Shown in pieces: positions 1-7,710 of a DNA stretch of 64,000 bases (within the stretch, counting starts at the first letter, position 1; the number at the start of each line of letters is the position of its first letter). A program made the position numbers and the translations under genes. The notes under the pieces are model-generated. The model ran no database searches. It was not told where the DNA came from and was given only the letters and a program-made list of their open reading frames with translations. The stretch comes from JARRKC01 sp037388505 (GTDB taxonomy: Bacteria > Acidobacteriota > UBA6911 > RPQK01 > JAPXNP01). Where the stretch lies: NCBI GenBank assembly GCA_037388505.1, contig JARRKC010000002.1, positions 62,001 to 126,000 of the forward strand, read 5' to 3'.

Positions 1-2
1 AC

Positions 3-425
3 AAGAAGGCATTTCACGATTTCGAGATACTCGACCGGTTCGAGGCCGGGATCGTGCTCCAGGGAACGGAGGTCAAATCGATTCGGGACCATCGGCTGAA
101 CTTCAAAGACAGCTACGCCCGGGTCGTGGACGGCGAAGTCTGGCTGGAAGGCTGTCACATCAGCCCTTATGTCCACGGCAACATCCACAACCACGAACCC
201 GAGCGACGAAGGAAACTCCTTCTCAACCGCAAAGAAATCAACAAGTTGCTCGGTGAAGTCACGAAAGGCGGCTTAACGATCGTTCCGCTCAAAGTCTACT
301 TCAAAGAGGGGAAAGTCAAAGTCGAGATTGGCCTGGCTCGCGGGAAGCGGCTCTATGACAAACGCGAAACGGCTCGACGCAAAACGATCGAACGTGAAAT
401 CGAAGCTGAACTAAAGCGTCGCTGA
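3..425 (+). CDS. smpB: SsrA-binding protein SmpB (5' end cut by window edge)
   Basis: SmpB binds tmRNA and delivers it to stalled ribosomes for trans-translation. The reading frame is open from base 3, so the start codon lies before the window. The visible 140 residues contain the OB-fold signature around LQGTEVKSIR, the central GCHISPY segment and the basic tail LARGKRLYDKRETARRK that folds in the ribosomal A site. A GTG at position 54 lies inside the conserved core and is not the true start. The gene converges on the Hfq-like gene, with 11 bp between the stop codons. The missing part is short, probably under 20 residues. Confidence 0.95.
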   Translation, partial: KKAFHDFEILDRFEAGIVLQGTEVKSIRDHRLNFKDSYARVVDGEVWLEGCHISPYVHGNIHNHEPERRRKLLLNRKEINKLLGEVTKGGLTIVPLKVYFKEGKVKVEIGLARGKRLYDKRETARRKTIEREIEAELKRR

Positions 426-436
426 CCCGAACTGGC

Positions 437-775
437 TCACTCGTCGTCCGGAAGATAGTCAAGCTGATCCTCATCTCCCTCGTGCTCCTTGTACATGTAC
501 TTGATGGAGTGCTTGGGTATGAGGAGGTTCGGCTCTGTCTCCCGATTGACCTTGAGGCAGTTCTTGTCGTACCACTCGATAGCGCCGTGAATGATCTCTC
601 CGTCGACCAGGCAGACAACCATCGGCGTCTTGTTGGCCATCTGCTTGAGGTAATAGTATTCTTCGGCGCTGGTCTGTTCCGGCGGTACACGCTTGCGTTG
701 CGTTCGGGCGTACTTGGACTGTTCCTGCTCACGTAGCTCGGACAAGGACGGGCGGATCAACTTTCGGTTTACCAT
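437..775 (-). CDS. hfq: Divergent Hfq-like Sm-fold RNA-binding protein
   Basis: This 112-residue protein resembles Hfq, the hexameric RNA chaperone that pairs small RNAs with mRNAs. An Sm1-like stretch (VVCLVDGEIIHGAIEWYDKN, about residues 52-71) is followed by an Sm2-like stretch (LLIPKHSIKYMYKE, about 84-97) that keeps the KH pair of Hfq. A charged N-terminal extension of about 48 residues with a RKRVPPEQT segment precedes the fold, and the tail is acidic. Classical Hfq starts the fold within about 10 residues, so this is a distinct branch. It could be a general Sm-like protein rather than a functional Hfq. It is transcribed divergently from the neighbouring repeat protein. Confidence 0.75.
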   Translation of the reverse strand: MVNRKLIRPSLSELREQEQSKYARTQRKRVPPEQTSAEEYYYLKQMANKTPMVVCLVDGEIIHGAIEWYDKNCLKVNRETEPNLLIPKHSIKYMYKEHEGDEDQLDYLPDDE

Positions 776-911
776 GGATATGCTATTCCTGATCTTGAAC
801 TGGCATCAGCTAGAATAGAATCACGCAGGGAAGCCCCTCGAAATTTGCCGTATGGTACCACCGCCTCTCTGTTTTGACAAGAACAAAAAGGTTAGAATGG
901 GGAAAGTTGAG

Positions 912-1340
912 ATGCGTGTTTACTTCCTTGTGCTGTTTGGCTTGGTTCTCTTGACCCAGGGCGTCGTCGCGCAACAGACCGAGTCCGGGAAAAAGCCGGT
1001 TCTCATTCGCGATGAGGTCAACAAGAAAGGCGCCAAAGAGCCCACGAAAAAGGTACTGGTTCATGATCCGGCTCAAGCGCGGAAGAGCGTTTCTATCGGT
1101 GACTTTTACTTCAAGCGCGACAACCTAGATGCCGCCGCGGGTCGCTACAGAGAAGCCATCGACTTCAACCGCCAGTGGCCGGTTCCCTACGAAAAGCTCA
1201 TCAAGGTGCTCAGGGAACAGGGGAAGCTGTCAGACGCCCTGGAAGTCTGCGACCTGTTCGCGCATGAGAATCCCGATGCGAAGCAGGTGAGCAAGTTCCA
1301 GGACCTCAAGCAAAAGATCGAGTCGGAGAAGAAGCCCTAG
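912..1340 (+). CDS. Secreted or periplasmic tetratricopeptide-like protein
   Basis: This is a 142-residue protein of unknown specific role. An N-terminal hydrophobic signal (VYFLVLFGLVLLTQGVVAQ) suggests export. After a charged linker, two helical repeat units (about residues 68-135: SIGDFYFKRDNLDAAAGRYR and VLREQGKLSDALEVC) match the TPR pattern used for protein binding, as in outer-membrane assembly lipoproteins. No lipobox cysteine is visible. ATG 912 is preferred to ATG 897 because a TAGAAT box overlaps 897. A TTGACA at 874-879 lies only 13 bp from that box, so the promoter is uncertain. The stop codon shares CTAG with the stop of the convergent PSP1 gene. Confidence 0.7.
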   Translation: MRVYFLVLFGLVLLTQGVVAQQTESGKKPVLIRDEVNKKGAKEPTKKVLVHDPAQARKSVSIGDFYFKRDNLDAAAGRYREAIDFNRQWPVPYEKLIKVLREQGKLSDALEVCDLFAHENPDAKQVSKFQDLKQKIESEKKP

Positions 1341-2011
1341 CTGTCGCAATTGCGACAATTGCTTTCTTCGAGGTCCTCGGGCGTCGCGTAGTTGAGGCAG
1401 CACTTCAGACGGCCACACATTCCCGAGAGTCGGTTGAGATTCATCCCGAGCCCCTGACGTTTCACTGTCTTGACGCTGACCGAGGCGAGCTCCTTCAGGA
1501 ACTTCTTGGAACAGTTTTCCCCCAGCCCGCAACTTCCCAATCCACCGATGAGACGGGCCTCGTCGCGCGCACCAATCTGCCTCATCTCAATGCGCGTCCG
1601 TAGTTCTCGGGCAAGATCCTTCACGAGTTCCCTGAAATCGACACGGTGGTCCGCTGTGAAATAGAAGATCACGCGACTGCCGTCGAACAGATACTCGACC
1701 TTGGACAGTTTCATGGGCAGGTCGCGCACCTTAATGCGCTTCCGACAAAGGCGAAACGCGAACTCCTCCTTCTCCTGCTTCTTCTCGTTCAAATAGAGAT
1801 CACGTTCCGTGGCTTTCCGCAAGACCTTCTGCAGCCGGTTCTCGCCGAGGTTGTCCGCATGCCGGCCGTGGACGACAATGCCCAGCTCTACTCCTCGATC
1901 GGTGGCAACGACACAGCGATCGCCGGGTCGCAAAGCCATGTCATGGGCGAGAAACTCGAGGACTCGTTTGTCCTGTTGGAATTTGACCGTAATGATCTCG
2001 ATCATGCTCAA
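1337..2011 (-). CDS. ricT: PSP1-domain protein (RicT/YaaT family)
   Basis: This is a 224-residue PSP1 C-terminal domain protein. In Bacillus the family member RicT (YaaT) belongs to the RicAFT complex, which carries Fe-S clusters and modulates RNase Y. The C-terminal cysteine-rich block shows GLGSCGLGENC near residues 157-167, then GMCGRLKCCLNY and a final CRNC, matching the family's conserved cysteines. The order tmk-holB-PSP1 is a long-conserved bacterial arrangement. TTG 2011 or ATG 2005 could be the start. A TATACT box followed by an AGCAGG Shine-Dalgarno-like stretch lies just upstream. Its RNA target in this organism is unknown. Confidence 0.88.
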   Translation of the reverse strand: MSMIEIITVKFQQDKRVLEFLAHDMALRPGDRCVVATDRGVELGIVVHGRHADNLGENRLQKVLRKATERDLYLNEKKQEKEEFAFRLCRKRIKVRDLPMKLSKVEYLFDGSRVIFYFTADHRVDFRELVKDLARELRTRIEMRQIGARDEARLIGGLGSCGLGENCSKKFLKELASVSVKTVKRQGLGMNLNRLSGMCGRLKCCLNYATPEDLEESNCRNCDS

Positions 2012-2040
2012 ACCTGCTGCTTACCTCAGTATAGGGGATT

Positions 2041-3066
2041 TCACCCGGCACTTCTCGTCCGGTCTCTCCGCCGCTGCGCCCTCCATGCCTCCAGCCATAG
2101 CATCTCGAAACACATGCGTGGGTTGACGTTTCGGCTCACATCTCTCTTTGATTCCGAAATGGAATCGAGAAGTAAGCGCAACCCCGGCAATTCCATATTT
2201 GCCGCAAGGTCCTCGAGGGGATGGACGCGATCGCGATTCACGATCCGTTCCGGGGTCCCGACCTTGATGAAGTAGATGTCATAACAGAGTGTCTGCAGGG
2301 TCTCGAGCAGCCGGTCGGTCTGTTCCCGATTCCGCAACGCCGACCCCAGGGTCTTGCCTTCGCATGTCTTGAAGACGACTTCGAAGCGCTCCTCCTTCAG
2401 CCATCCCGTCAAGAGCTCGAGAAGCAGGTCTCGGTCCCTGATCAAGCTCTTCAGATCGATCTCCAATGCACGGCCCAGACTCCCGGCGCTGAAGCTGGCC
2501 CGCAGATCCGGACAGTCGAGTTTGGTGTTCTGGCGCAGGTACGCTTCGATCTCATCACGTCCGATCGGTTTGAACGCAAAGTGCTGGCAGCGCGAGCGGA
2601 TGGTCGAGAGCAGGCGATCGGGGTAAGCGGTGACGAGAAACAGGTGAGACGTCGCCGGCGGCTCCTCGAGCGTCTTGAGAATGGCGTTCTGAGCCTCCAA
2701 TGTCAGCCGCTCAGCATTGTCGATCACGAACAAGCGCGTCCGTCCTTCAAAGGGCAGATACTGCACCTCCTGACTCATCTGCCGCATTTCCTCGATCTTG
2801 ATGTGGGGTCCGGGCTCCGCCGGATAGAGGCGAATGTCAGGGTGGTTGCCGGCGGCGGCCTTGATGCAGGAGGCGCATCTTCCGCAAAGGTCGTTCTCCG
2901 AGGGGGAGGAGCAATTGACCAGGGACCCGAGCAAAAGTGCCGCGGTCTTCTTGCCGATTCCGTCCGGGCCCGTCAGCATTGCGGCAGGCGGCAAAGAGCC
3001 CGACTCGAGCAGTGCCAGAAGGTCCTGGTTTCCGATGATGTCGCGGAGTCTGCGGGGCCCGGTCAT
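2041..3066 (-). CDS. holB: DNA polymerase III delta prime subunit
   Basis: This is the clamp-loader delta prime subunit of the replicative polymerase, 341 residues, an AAA+ protein. A P-loop-like LTGPDGIGKKT sits near residue 32. A zinc-binding loop with C-GRCASC follows near residue 60, and the SRC motif (TIRSRCQHF) near residue 157. The helical C-terminal domain is of usual length. It overlaps the tmk stop by four bases (ATGA), so translation is probably coupled, and PSP1 follows 29 bp downstream. The intact GIGKKT loop could also fit a DnaX paralogue, but the length and zinc module favour delta prime. Confidence 0.92.
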   Translation of the reverse strand: MTGPRRLRDIIGNQDLLALLESGSLPPAAMLTGPDGIGKKTAALLLGSLVNCSSPSENDLCGRCASCIKAAAGNHPDIRLYPAEPGPHIKIEEMRQMSQEVQYLPFEGRTRLFVIDNAERLTLEAQNAILKTLEEPPATSHLFLVTAYPDRLLSTIRSRCQHFAFKPIGRDEIEAYLRQNTKLDCPDLRASFSAGSLGRALEIDLKSLIRDRDLLLELLTGWLKEERFEVVFKTCEGKTLGSALRNREQTDRLLETLQTLCYDIYFIKVGTPERIVNRDRVHPLEDLAANMELPGLRLLLDSISESKRDVSRNVNPRMCFEMLWLEAWRAQRRRDRTRSAG

Positions 3067-3716
3067 GGCAGAATTCTCGGAAGGAGTCGATGCTTGAGTC
3101 GTTCGAAGACGGCGTCGACGGATCCCTGACCGTCCACCACGATGAACCGCTGTGGTTCGCGGTCAGCGAGCATGAGGTAGCCTTCTCTCACCCGGCGGTG
3201 GAAATCCAGTTGTTCGGCCTCGAAACGACCCAAAGGATCCCCCGTCTCGGCGTTTCTCCTTCGGGCCCGTTCGAGACCCAGCTCCACCGGAAGGTCGAAC
3301 AGCACGGTGACGTCCGGCCTGGGAATCTGCAGGAGAGAAGCGATTTGGTCGGTCAGTTCCACCCCGATTCCCCGTGCATAGCCCTGGTAGGCCAGAGTCG
3401 CATCATGGTAGCGATCACTCAGTACGAGGAGGTTCTGGTGAAGCGCCGGTTCGATCACCTCCTTGAGATGCTGGTACCGGTCGGCCAGATAAAGAAGCAG
3501 TTCCGCCAAAGGTTCTCTGGGCGCTCCTTGGCTATGCAGAAGAATCTGGCGAAGCTCGTTGCCGAACCTGGTCCCGCCCGGTTCGAAGGTGTGCCGAAAA
3601 GGCAGGTTCCGCCCCCTGAGGAATTCGCAGAAACGCTGCATTTGCAGCGACTTGCCCGACCCCTCCGTTCCCTCGAATGTGATGAATTTAGCTGGCTGAG
3701 CTGCGCTGTCCGTCAC
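3063..3716 (-). CDS. tmk: Thymidylate kinase
   Basis: Tmk phosphorylates dTMP to dTDP with ATP, a late step in dTTP synthesis. The 217-residue form shows the P-loop EGTEGSGKS near residue 14, the FEPGGTRFG segment that binds dTMP, and the SDRYHDATLAYQGYARG motif. The lid region ERARRRNAETGDPLGRFE carries the arginines. GTG 3716 is chosen because AGGCAGG lies just upstream. ATG 3764 is in frame and would add 16 unusual residues. The gene diverges from yggS and leads the tmk-holB-PSP1 operon. Confidence 0.92.
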   Translation of the reverse strand: MTDSAAQPAKFITFEGTEGSGKSLQMQRFCEFLRGRNLPFRHTFEPGGTRFGNELRQILLHSQGAPREPLAELLLYLADRYQHLKEVIEPALHQNLLVLSDRYHDATLAYQGYARGIGVELTDQIASLLQIPRPDVTVLFDLPVELGLERARRRNAETGDPLGRFEAEQLDFHRRVREGYLMLADREPQRFIVVDGQGSVDAVFERLKHRLLPRILP

Positions 3717-3768
3717 GGTCCTGCCTATGGTACCACCAAGGTTCTGCGGGCTAAGCAAACCCATCGGG

Positions 3769-3774
3769 TATACT
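3769..3774 (+). promoter_or_regulatory. -10 box of yggS; possible leaderless transcript
   Basis: TATACT ends six bases before the GTG start of yggS and no Shine-Dalgarno sequence is present. Transcription would begin at or next to the start codon, giving a leaderless mRNA. No good -35 hexamer is visible at the normal distance. The site is an inference from spacing. Confidence 0.4.
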
Positions 3775-3780
3775 GAGCCC

Positions 3781-4467
3781 GTGAGCGGCCTGGAATCCAA
3801 CCTCGCACGAATTCGTCGTGAGATCGAAGCAGCGGCCCGACGATCGGCTCGAGACCCGTCATCGATTCGAGTTCTGGCTGTCTCCAAGACCTTCCCGGCG
3901 GAACGCGTGGTCGAGGCTGCGGAGCTGGGACAGACGCTTTTCGGTGAGAACCGCGTCCAGGAGGCCGAGAGCAAGATCCCAGCGGTAAGGCGCCCCGGGC
4001 TCGAATGGCACCTGATCGGTCATCTTCAATCCAACAAGGTCCGTCAGGCGGTGCGAATCTTCGACGTCATCCAGACTGTCGACAGCCAGAAGCTGGCTCA
4101 CCGCCTCGACCGCATCTGCGAGGAACAGAACAGGAAGCTGAAGGTCCTGATCCAAGTCAACATCGGTGAAGAGGAACAGAAATCCGGCATTGATATCGGA
4201 GACGTAGAAGAACTGGTGAGGATCGTCACCCCACTCGAACATCTGGAGTTGCGCGGGTTCATGGCCATTCCTCCCCTCTTCGGCGACCCCGAGCTCAGCC
4301 GTCCCTATTTCCGCCGTCTCGCCGCCCTTCGAGCCCAGATCGAGGCCCGTCTCGACCTCTCATTCCCTGAGCTGTCCATGGGAATGTCGTCGGATTTTTC
4401 CGTGGCGGTCGAAGAGGGGGCGACGATCGTTCGGATCGGCACGGGAATCTTTGGTGAGCGAGACTGA
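3781..4467 (+). CDS. yggS: YggS-family pyridoxal-phosphate-binding protein (PLPBP)
   Basis: This is a 228-residue single-domain alpha/beta barrel of the PLP homeostasis family. These proteins bind PLP without known enzymatic activity and balance vitamin B6 and amino-acid pools. The PLP lysine lies in VLAVSKTFP near residue 37. The family signatures FGENRVQE and WHLIGHLQSNKVR follow, and MGMSSDFSVAVEEGATIVRIGTGIFGER forms the phosphate-binding end. GTG 3781 is the best start, because the frame upstream gives unrelated sequence. yggU follows nine bases later, a common pairing. Confidence 0.93.
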   Translation: MSGLESNLARIRREIEAAARRSARDPSSIRVLAVSKTFPAERVVEAAELGQTLFGENRVQEAESKIPAVRRPGLEWHLIGHLQSNKVRQAVRIFDVIQTVDSQKLAHRLDRICEEQNRKLKVLIQVNIGEEEQKSGIDIGDVEELVRIVTPLEHLELRGFMAIPPLFGDPELSRPYFRRLAALRAQIEARLDLSFPELSMGMSSDFSVAVEEGATIVRIGTGIFGERD

Positions 4468-4476
4468 CGGTAGTCG

Positions 4477-4779
4477 ATGACGACTCTACATCTCTTCACA
4501 CAACGGGGGCAGCTCTGCTTGCAGATCCACCTGCAACCTCGGGCTTCCAGGGATGAAATCGCCGGTCTTCACGGCGAGGCCCTCAAGGTGCGTCTGACCT
4601 CCCCACCACTGGAAAATCGGGCGAACCGCCATTTGGTTGAGTTCCTGGCCGGGATTCTGGATCTGCCCAAGTCACAAGTCAAGATCGTGGCTGGACAGCG
4701 AAGCCGAGCCAAGACGGTGGCGGTCAGCGGGATTTCCGAAAGTGAGCTGGCCCACCGCCTTGGCCAATATCTGGTATAA
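4477..4779 (+). CDS. yggU: YggU family protein (DUF167)
   Basis: This is a 100-residue protein of the widespread DUF167 family, whose biochemical role is not established. The conserved core ALKVRLTSPPLENRAN and the following VKIVAGQRSRAKTVAV are clear. It lies nine bases after yggS and is probably co-transcribed with it. Its last 15 or so codons contain the upstream NrdR-type box and part of the -10 box of the nrdJ promoter, so regulatory DNA for the next gene is embedded in this coding region. Confidence 0.88.
   Translation: MTTLHLFTQRGQLCLQIHLQPRASRDEIAGLHGEALKVRLTSPPLENRANRHLVEFLAGILDLPKSQVKIVAGQRSRAKTVAVSGISESELAHRLGQYLV
4762..4777 (+). promoter_or_regulatory. Upstream NrdR-type box of nrdJ
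   Basis: The core CAATATCTGGT (4765-4775) fits the NrdR-box pattern C-w-A-t-A-T-a-T-w-G-t. It sits inside the 3' end of yggU and overlaps the extended -10 box. A second, better box has the same core exactly 31 bp downstream. Confidence 0.65.
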
Positions 4780-4780
4780 T
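4772..4780 (+). promoter_or_regulatory. Extended -10 promoter of nrdJ
   Basis: TGG-TATAAT is a perfect -10 hexamer with the TGN extension. No good -35 hexamer is seen, which is usual for extended -10 promoters. The predicted start near 4787 leaves a leader of about 108 nt. The box lies between and partly under the paired NrdR-type sites. Confidence 0.6.
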
Positions 4781-4792
4781 ATCGCTCTAAAC

Positions 4793-4808
4793 ACACAATA
4801 TCTTGTTA
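4793..4808 (+). promoter_or_regulatory. Downstream NrdR-type box of nrdJ
   Basis: ACACAATATCTTGTTA closely follows the NrdR-box consensus acaCwAtATaTwGtgt. NrdR is the ATP/dATP-sensing repressor of ribonucleotide reductase genes and typically binds two boxes about three helical turns apart. The 31-bp offset from the upstream box matches that. The nrdR gene is not in the window. Confidence 0.7.
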
Positions 4809-4846
4809 TTGGAATCCGTCAGAATGTCAGATGAGCTCTCTAGAAT

Positions 4847-4880
4847 TGGCCTCACGTTTCTCAACCGAGGCGCCAATTCA
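4847..4880 (+). promoter_or_regulatory. Inverted repeat next to the nrdJ ribosome-binding site
   Basis: ATTGGC and GCCAAT flank a short loop with an additional CTC/GAG pairing and a small bulge. The hairpin ends shortly before the GGAGGAG Shine-Dalgarno sequence of nrdJ. It could modulate translation or mRNA stability. No uridine tract follows, so it is not an intrinsic terminator. Confidence 0.4.
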
Positions 4881-4894
4881 ATTCCGGAGGAGCT

Positions 4895-7606
4895 ATGAAT
4901 AAGCCAGAACAAAAGGCCGAGCCGTCTGAGGGGCTCAGATTCGAGAACTACTTCTCGACGCCGGACGTGCATCCTTTCGAGGAGGTGGAATGGGAGATCC
5001 GGTCTGCCGAGATCAAGGATTGGAAGACCGGGAAGGTGGCCTTCAAGCAGGAAGACATCGAATTCCCCAAGACCTGGTCGCAGCGAGCCACCGACATTGT
5101 GGCGAGCAAATACTTCAGAGGACGGCAGGGGTCGCCTCAACGCGAGCGTAGCGTTCGGCAGATGATCGGGCGCATCGTCGACACGATCACGAAGTGGGGA
5201 AGCGAGTCGAACTACTTTGCCTCGGACAAGGACGCTGAAACGTTCAATCATGAGCTGACCTATCTGCTCGTGAATCAAATGCTGGCCTTCAACTCACCGG
5301 TGCAGTTCAACGTAGGAATTCAGGAGCACCCTCAGTGTTCGGCCTGTTTCATCAATTCGGTCGGCGACTCGATGGCCTCGATCATGCAGCTGGCCAGGAC
5401 CGAAGCCATGATCTTCAAGGGAGGTTCGGGCTCCGGTGTCAACCTCTCCAGAATACGCTCTTCCCGGGAACCGCTCTCGGTCGGGGGGGTCGCGTCCGGG
5501 CCGGTTTCCTTTATGCGGGGTTTCGACTCCTTTGCCGGAGCCATCAAGTCCGGTGGAGCGACTCGCCGGGCCGCGAAGATGGTGATTCTGAATGCCGATC
5601 ACCCCGACATCCGCGAGTACATCTGGTGCAAAGCCAAGGAAGAGGAGAAGGCACATCGCCTCATCGAACTCGGCTACGATGACTCGATCGACGGAGAAGC
5701 CTACCAGAGCGTCCAGTTCCAGAACGCCAACAATAGCGTCAGCGTCACGGATGATTTCATGCGGGCGGTCGTGGAAGACCGCGACTGGCAGACCAAAGCC
5801 GTGACCAGCGGAGAAGTCCTCGACACCTATAAAGCTCGGGACATGATGCATTGGGCGGCGGAAGCGACTTGGATTTGCGGGGATCCCGGGTTTCAGTTCG
5901 CGACGACGATCAACGACTGGCACACGTGCCCAAATTCAGGGCCGATCAACGCCTGCAACCCCTGCTCCGAGTATGTGTTTCTGGATAACTCCGCCTGCAA
6001 TCTGGCGTCTCTCAACTTGATGAAGTTCGTCGATGAGGAATGCAGCTTCGATGTGGATGCTTTCCGGCATGCCGTGCGTACGGCCATCGTGGCGCAGGAG
6101 ATCATCGTCGACAATTCGAGTTATCCAACGCCGGAAATCACACGGGTCAGTCACGATTTCCGCACATTGGGCCTGGGCTATGCGAATCTCGGTGCCCTGC
6201 TGATGGCCCGCGGCCTTCCCTATGACAGCAACCGGGCACGAAATCTTGCGGCCGTGATCACGGCGCTGATGACGGGGGAAGCCTACCGGACTTCTTCTCA
6301 ACTCGCACAAGTTGTCGGGCCGTTCGAGAAGTTCCACGAGAACCGGATCCCCATGATGCGGGTTATGCACAAGCATCGGGATGCGCTTTCGAAGATCGAC
6401 TCTGCCCTCGTACCGATGGATTTGCTCCATTCCGCGATGGAATCCTGGGACGAGGCCATCGTCAGCGGGGCCGACCACGGATATCGAAACGCACAGGTGA
6501 CGCTCCTGGCGCCTACCGGAACCATTGCCTTCATGATGGACTGCGACACGACTGGGATAGAGCCCGATTTCTCCCTCGTCAAAGTCAAGAAACTCGTCGG
6601 CGGCGGTTCCATGAAAATCGTCAACAACACAATTCCGTTGGCCTTGGACCGCCTCGGGTACGACGCACAGGCCACCAAGAACATCCTTCGTTACATCGAG
6701 GCAAACGAGACGATCGAAGGTGCTGCGGAGTTGAAGGACGAACATCTGCCGATCTTCGATTGCGCCGATCGGACCGATGGAGGGAGCCGGTCGATCCATT
6801 ATCTCGGGCATATCAAAATGTGCGGCGCCGTCCAGTCGTTTCTCTCCGGCGCGATTTCCAAGACCGTGAATCTGCCGAATGAAGCGACGGTCGAGGAGAT
6901 CATGGACGCGTACATTGAAGCGTGGAGGTCGGGGGTGAAGTCGGTCTCCATCTATCGGGACGGCTGCAAAATGGTTCAGCCTCTCTCCAATAAGGAACGG
7001 CAGGCCAGGACGGTACCGGCCGGTCCAATACACCGCAACATGCCCAAAGACCATCCGGCCTTCCAGCACGAGTTTCGCATCAAGGGTTTCAAAGGTTTTC
7101 TGACGATGGGCATGTTTCCCGAGGACAACGAACTCGGCGAAATCTTCATCAACTTCGCCAAACAGGGCTCGACCCTTCAGGGTTTGGCCATGGCTTGGGC
7201 GATCGCCCTCTCGATGGGACTGCAGCGCGGAGTTCCGCTCGAGGACTATGTGCGCATGTTTGCTCACATGAGCTTCGAGCCGGCCGGGTTTACCGACAAT
7301 CCGCAGATCCCTTTTGCCAGCTCGATTCCGGACTATGTCGTCCGCTACCTGGCCTCCAGGTATCTCAGGGAAGAAGCTCAGGAGGCACTCGGCATCCACA
7401 GCGTGAAACCGAACGGATCTGTGCAGCAGGGGGTCCAGGTGAAGTTCCCAGAGGCAATCGCGACGAAAGATAGCGCCACCGAGCGCCTTCTCTCAGAAGC
7501 TCGGAAAGCGGACTCCCCGACCTGTCTCAGCTGTGGCAACCTCATGCAACGCAATGGCAGTTGCTACGTCTGCACCGGTTGCGGCAGTACTTCGGGCTGC
7601 AGTTAG
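4895..7606 (+). CDS. nrdJ: Vitamin B12-dependent (class II) ribonucleotide reductase
   Basis: NrdJ reduces ribonucleotides to deoxyribonucleotides using a radical from adenosylcobalamin and works with or without oxygen. The 903-residue length is normal for the long NrdJ type. Cysteines 148 and 151 (CSACF) and the catalytic NPCSEY near residue 357 are visible, with SACNLASLNL following. LLAPTGTIAFMMDCDTTG forms the conserved phosphate-binding segment. The C-terminal tail CLSCGNL-CYVCTGCG supplies thiols for re-reduction. A strong GGAGGAG precedes the ATG. No intein interrupts the gene. The tandem NrdR-type boxes upstream suggest repression at high dATP. Confidence 0.96.
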   Translation: MNKPEQKAEPSEGLRFENYFSTPDVHPFEEVEWEIRSAEIKDWKTGKVAFKQEDIEFPKTWSQRATDIVASKYFRGRQGSPQRERSVRQMIGRIVDTITKWGSESNYFASDKDAETFNHELTYLLVNQMLAFNSPVQFNVGIQEHPQCSACFINSVGDSMASIMQLARTEAMIFKGGSGSGVNLSRIRSSREPLSVGGVASGPVSFMRGFDSFAGAIKSGGATRRAAKMVILNADHPDIREYIWCKAKEEEKAHRLIELGYDDSIDGEAYQSVQFQNANNSVSVTDDFMRAVVEDRDWQTKAVTSGEVLDTYKARDMMHWAAEATWICGDPGFQFATTINDWHTCPNSGPINACNPCSEYVFLDNSACNLASLNLMKFVDEECSFDVDAFRHAVRTAIVAQEIIVDNSSYPTPEITRVSHDFRTLGLGYANLGALLMARGLPYDSNRARNLAAVITALMTGEAYRTSSQLAQVVGPFEKFHENRIPMMRVMHKHRDALSKIDSALVPMDLLHSAMESWDEAIVSGADHGYRNAQVTLLAPTGTIAFMMDCDTTGIEPDFSLVKVKKLVGGGSMKIVNNTIPLALDRLGYDAQATKNILRYIEANETIEGAAELKDEHLPIFDCADRTDGGSRSIHYLGHIKMCGAVQSFLSGAISKTVNLPNEATVEEIMDAYIEAWRSGVKSVSIYRDGCKMVQPLSNKERQARTVPAGPIHRNMPKDHPAFQHEFRIKGFKGFLTMGMFPEDNELGEIFINFAKQGSTLQGLAMAWAIALSMGLQRGVPLEDYVRMFAHMSFEPAGFTDNPQIPFASSIPDYVVRYLASRYLREEAQEALGIHSVKPNGSVQQGVQVKFPEAIATKDSATERLLSEARKADSPTCLSCGNLMQRNGSCYVCTGCGSTSGCS

Positions 7607-7620
7607 GGAGAAGAAGAGCA

Positions 7621-7697
7621 GGACCTATAGGACAGAATTCGCGGCCGCAAGCCAGAGGGGTTTTGTGTCCTATAGGTCCCTGTCCTATACGTCCTAT
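7621..7697. repeat. CCTATAGG palindromic intergenic repeat
   Basis: GGACCTATAGGACA (7621-7634) and its perfect reverse complement (7666-7679) form a 14-bp inverted repeat around a 31-nt loop. The loop contains the 14-mer GAATTCGCGGCCGC (7635-7648). Further TGTCCTATA/CGTCCTAT units continue to 7697. A related but degenerate element lies at about 51708-51800. It could act as a bidirectional terminator between nrdJ and the convergent gene, but no uridine tract is present. Confidence 0.7.
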
Positions 7698-7710
7698 TCC
7701 TGATTGTTCC

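Noticed and set aside
4780..4894. Cobalamin riboswitch before nrdJ
   Set aside because: The gap is only about 115 nt, too short for the usual fold, and it lacks a B12-box-like stretch. NrdR-type boxes explain it better.
5936..7399. Long antisense open frame within nrdJ
   Set aside because: It is a mirror of a conserved gene in high-GC DNA and has no recognisable domain or ribosome-binding site.
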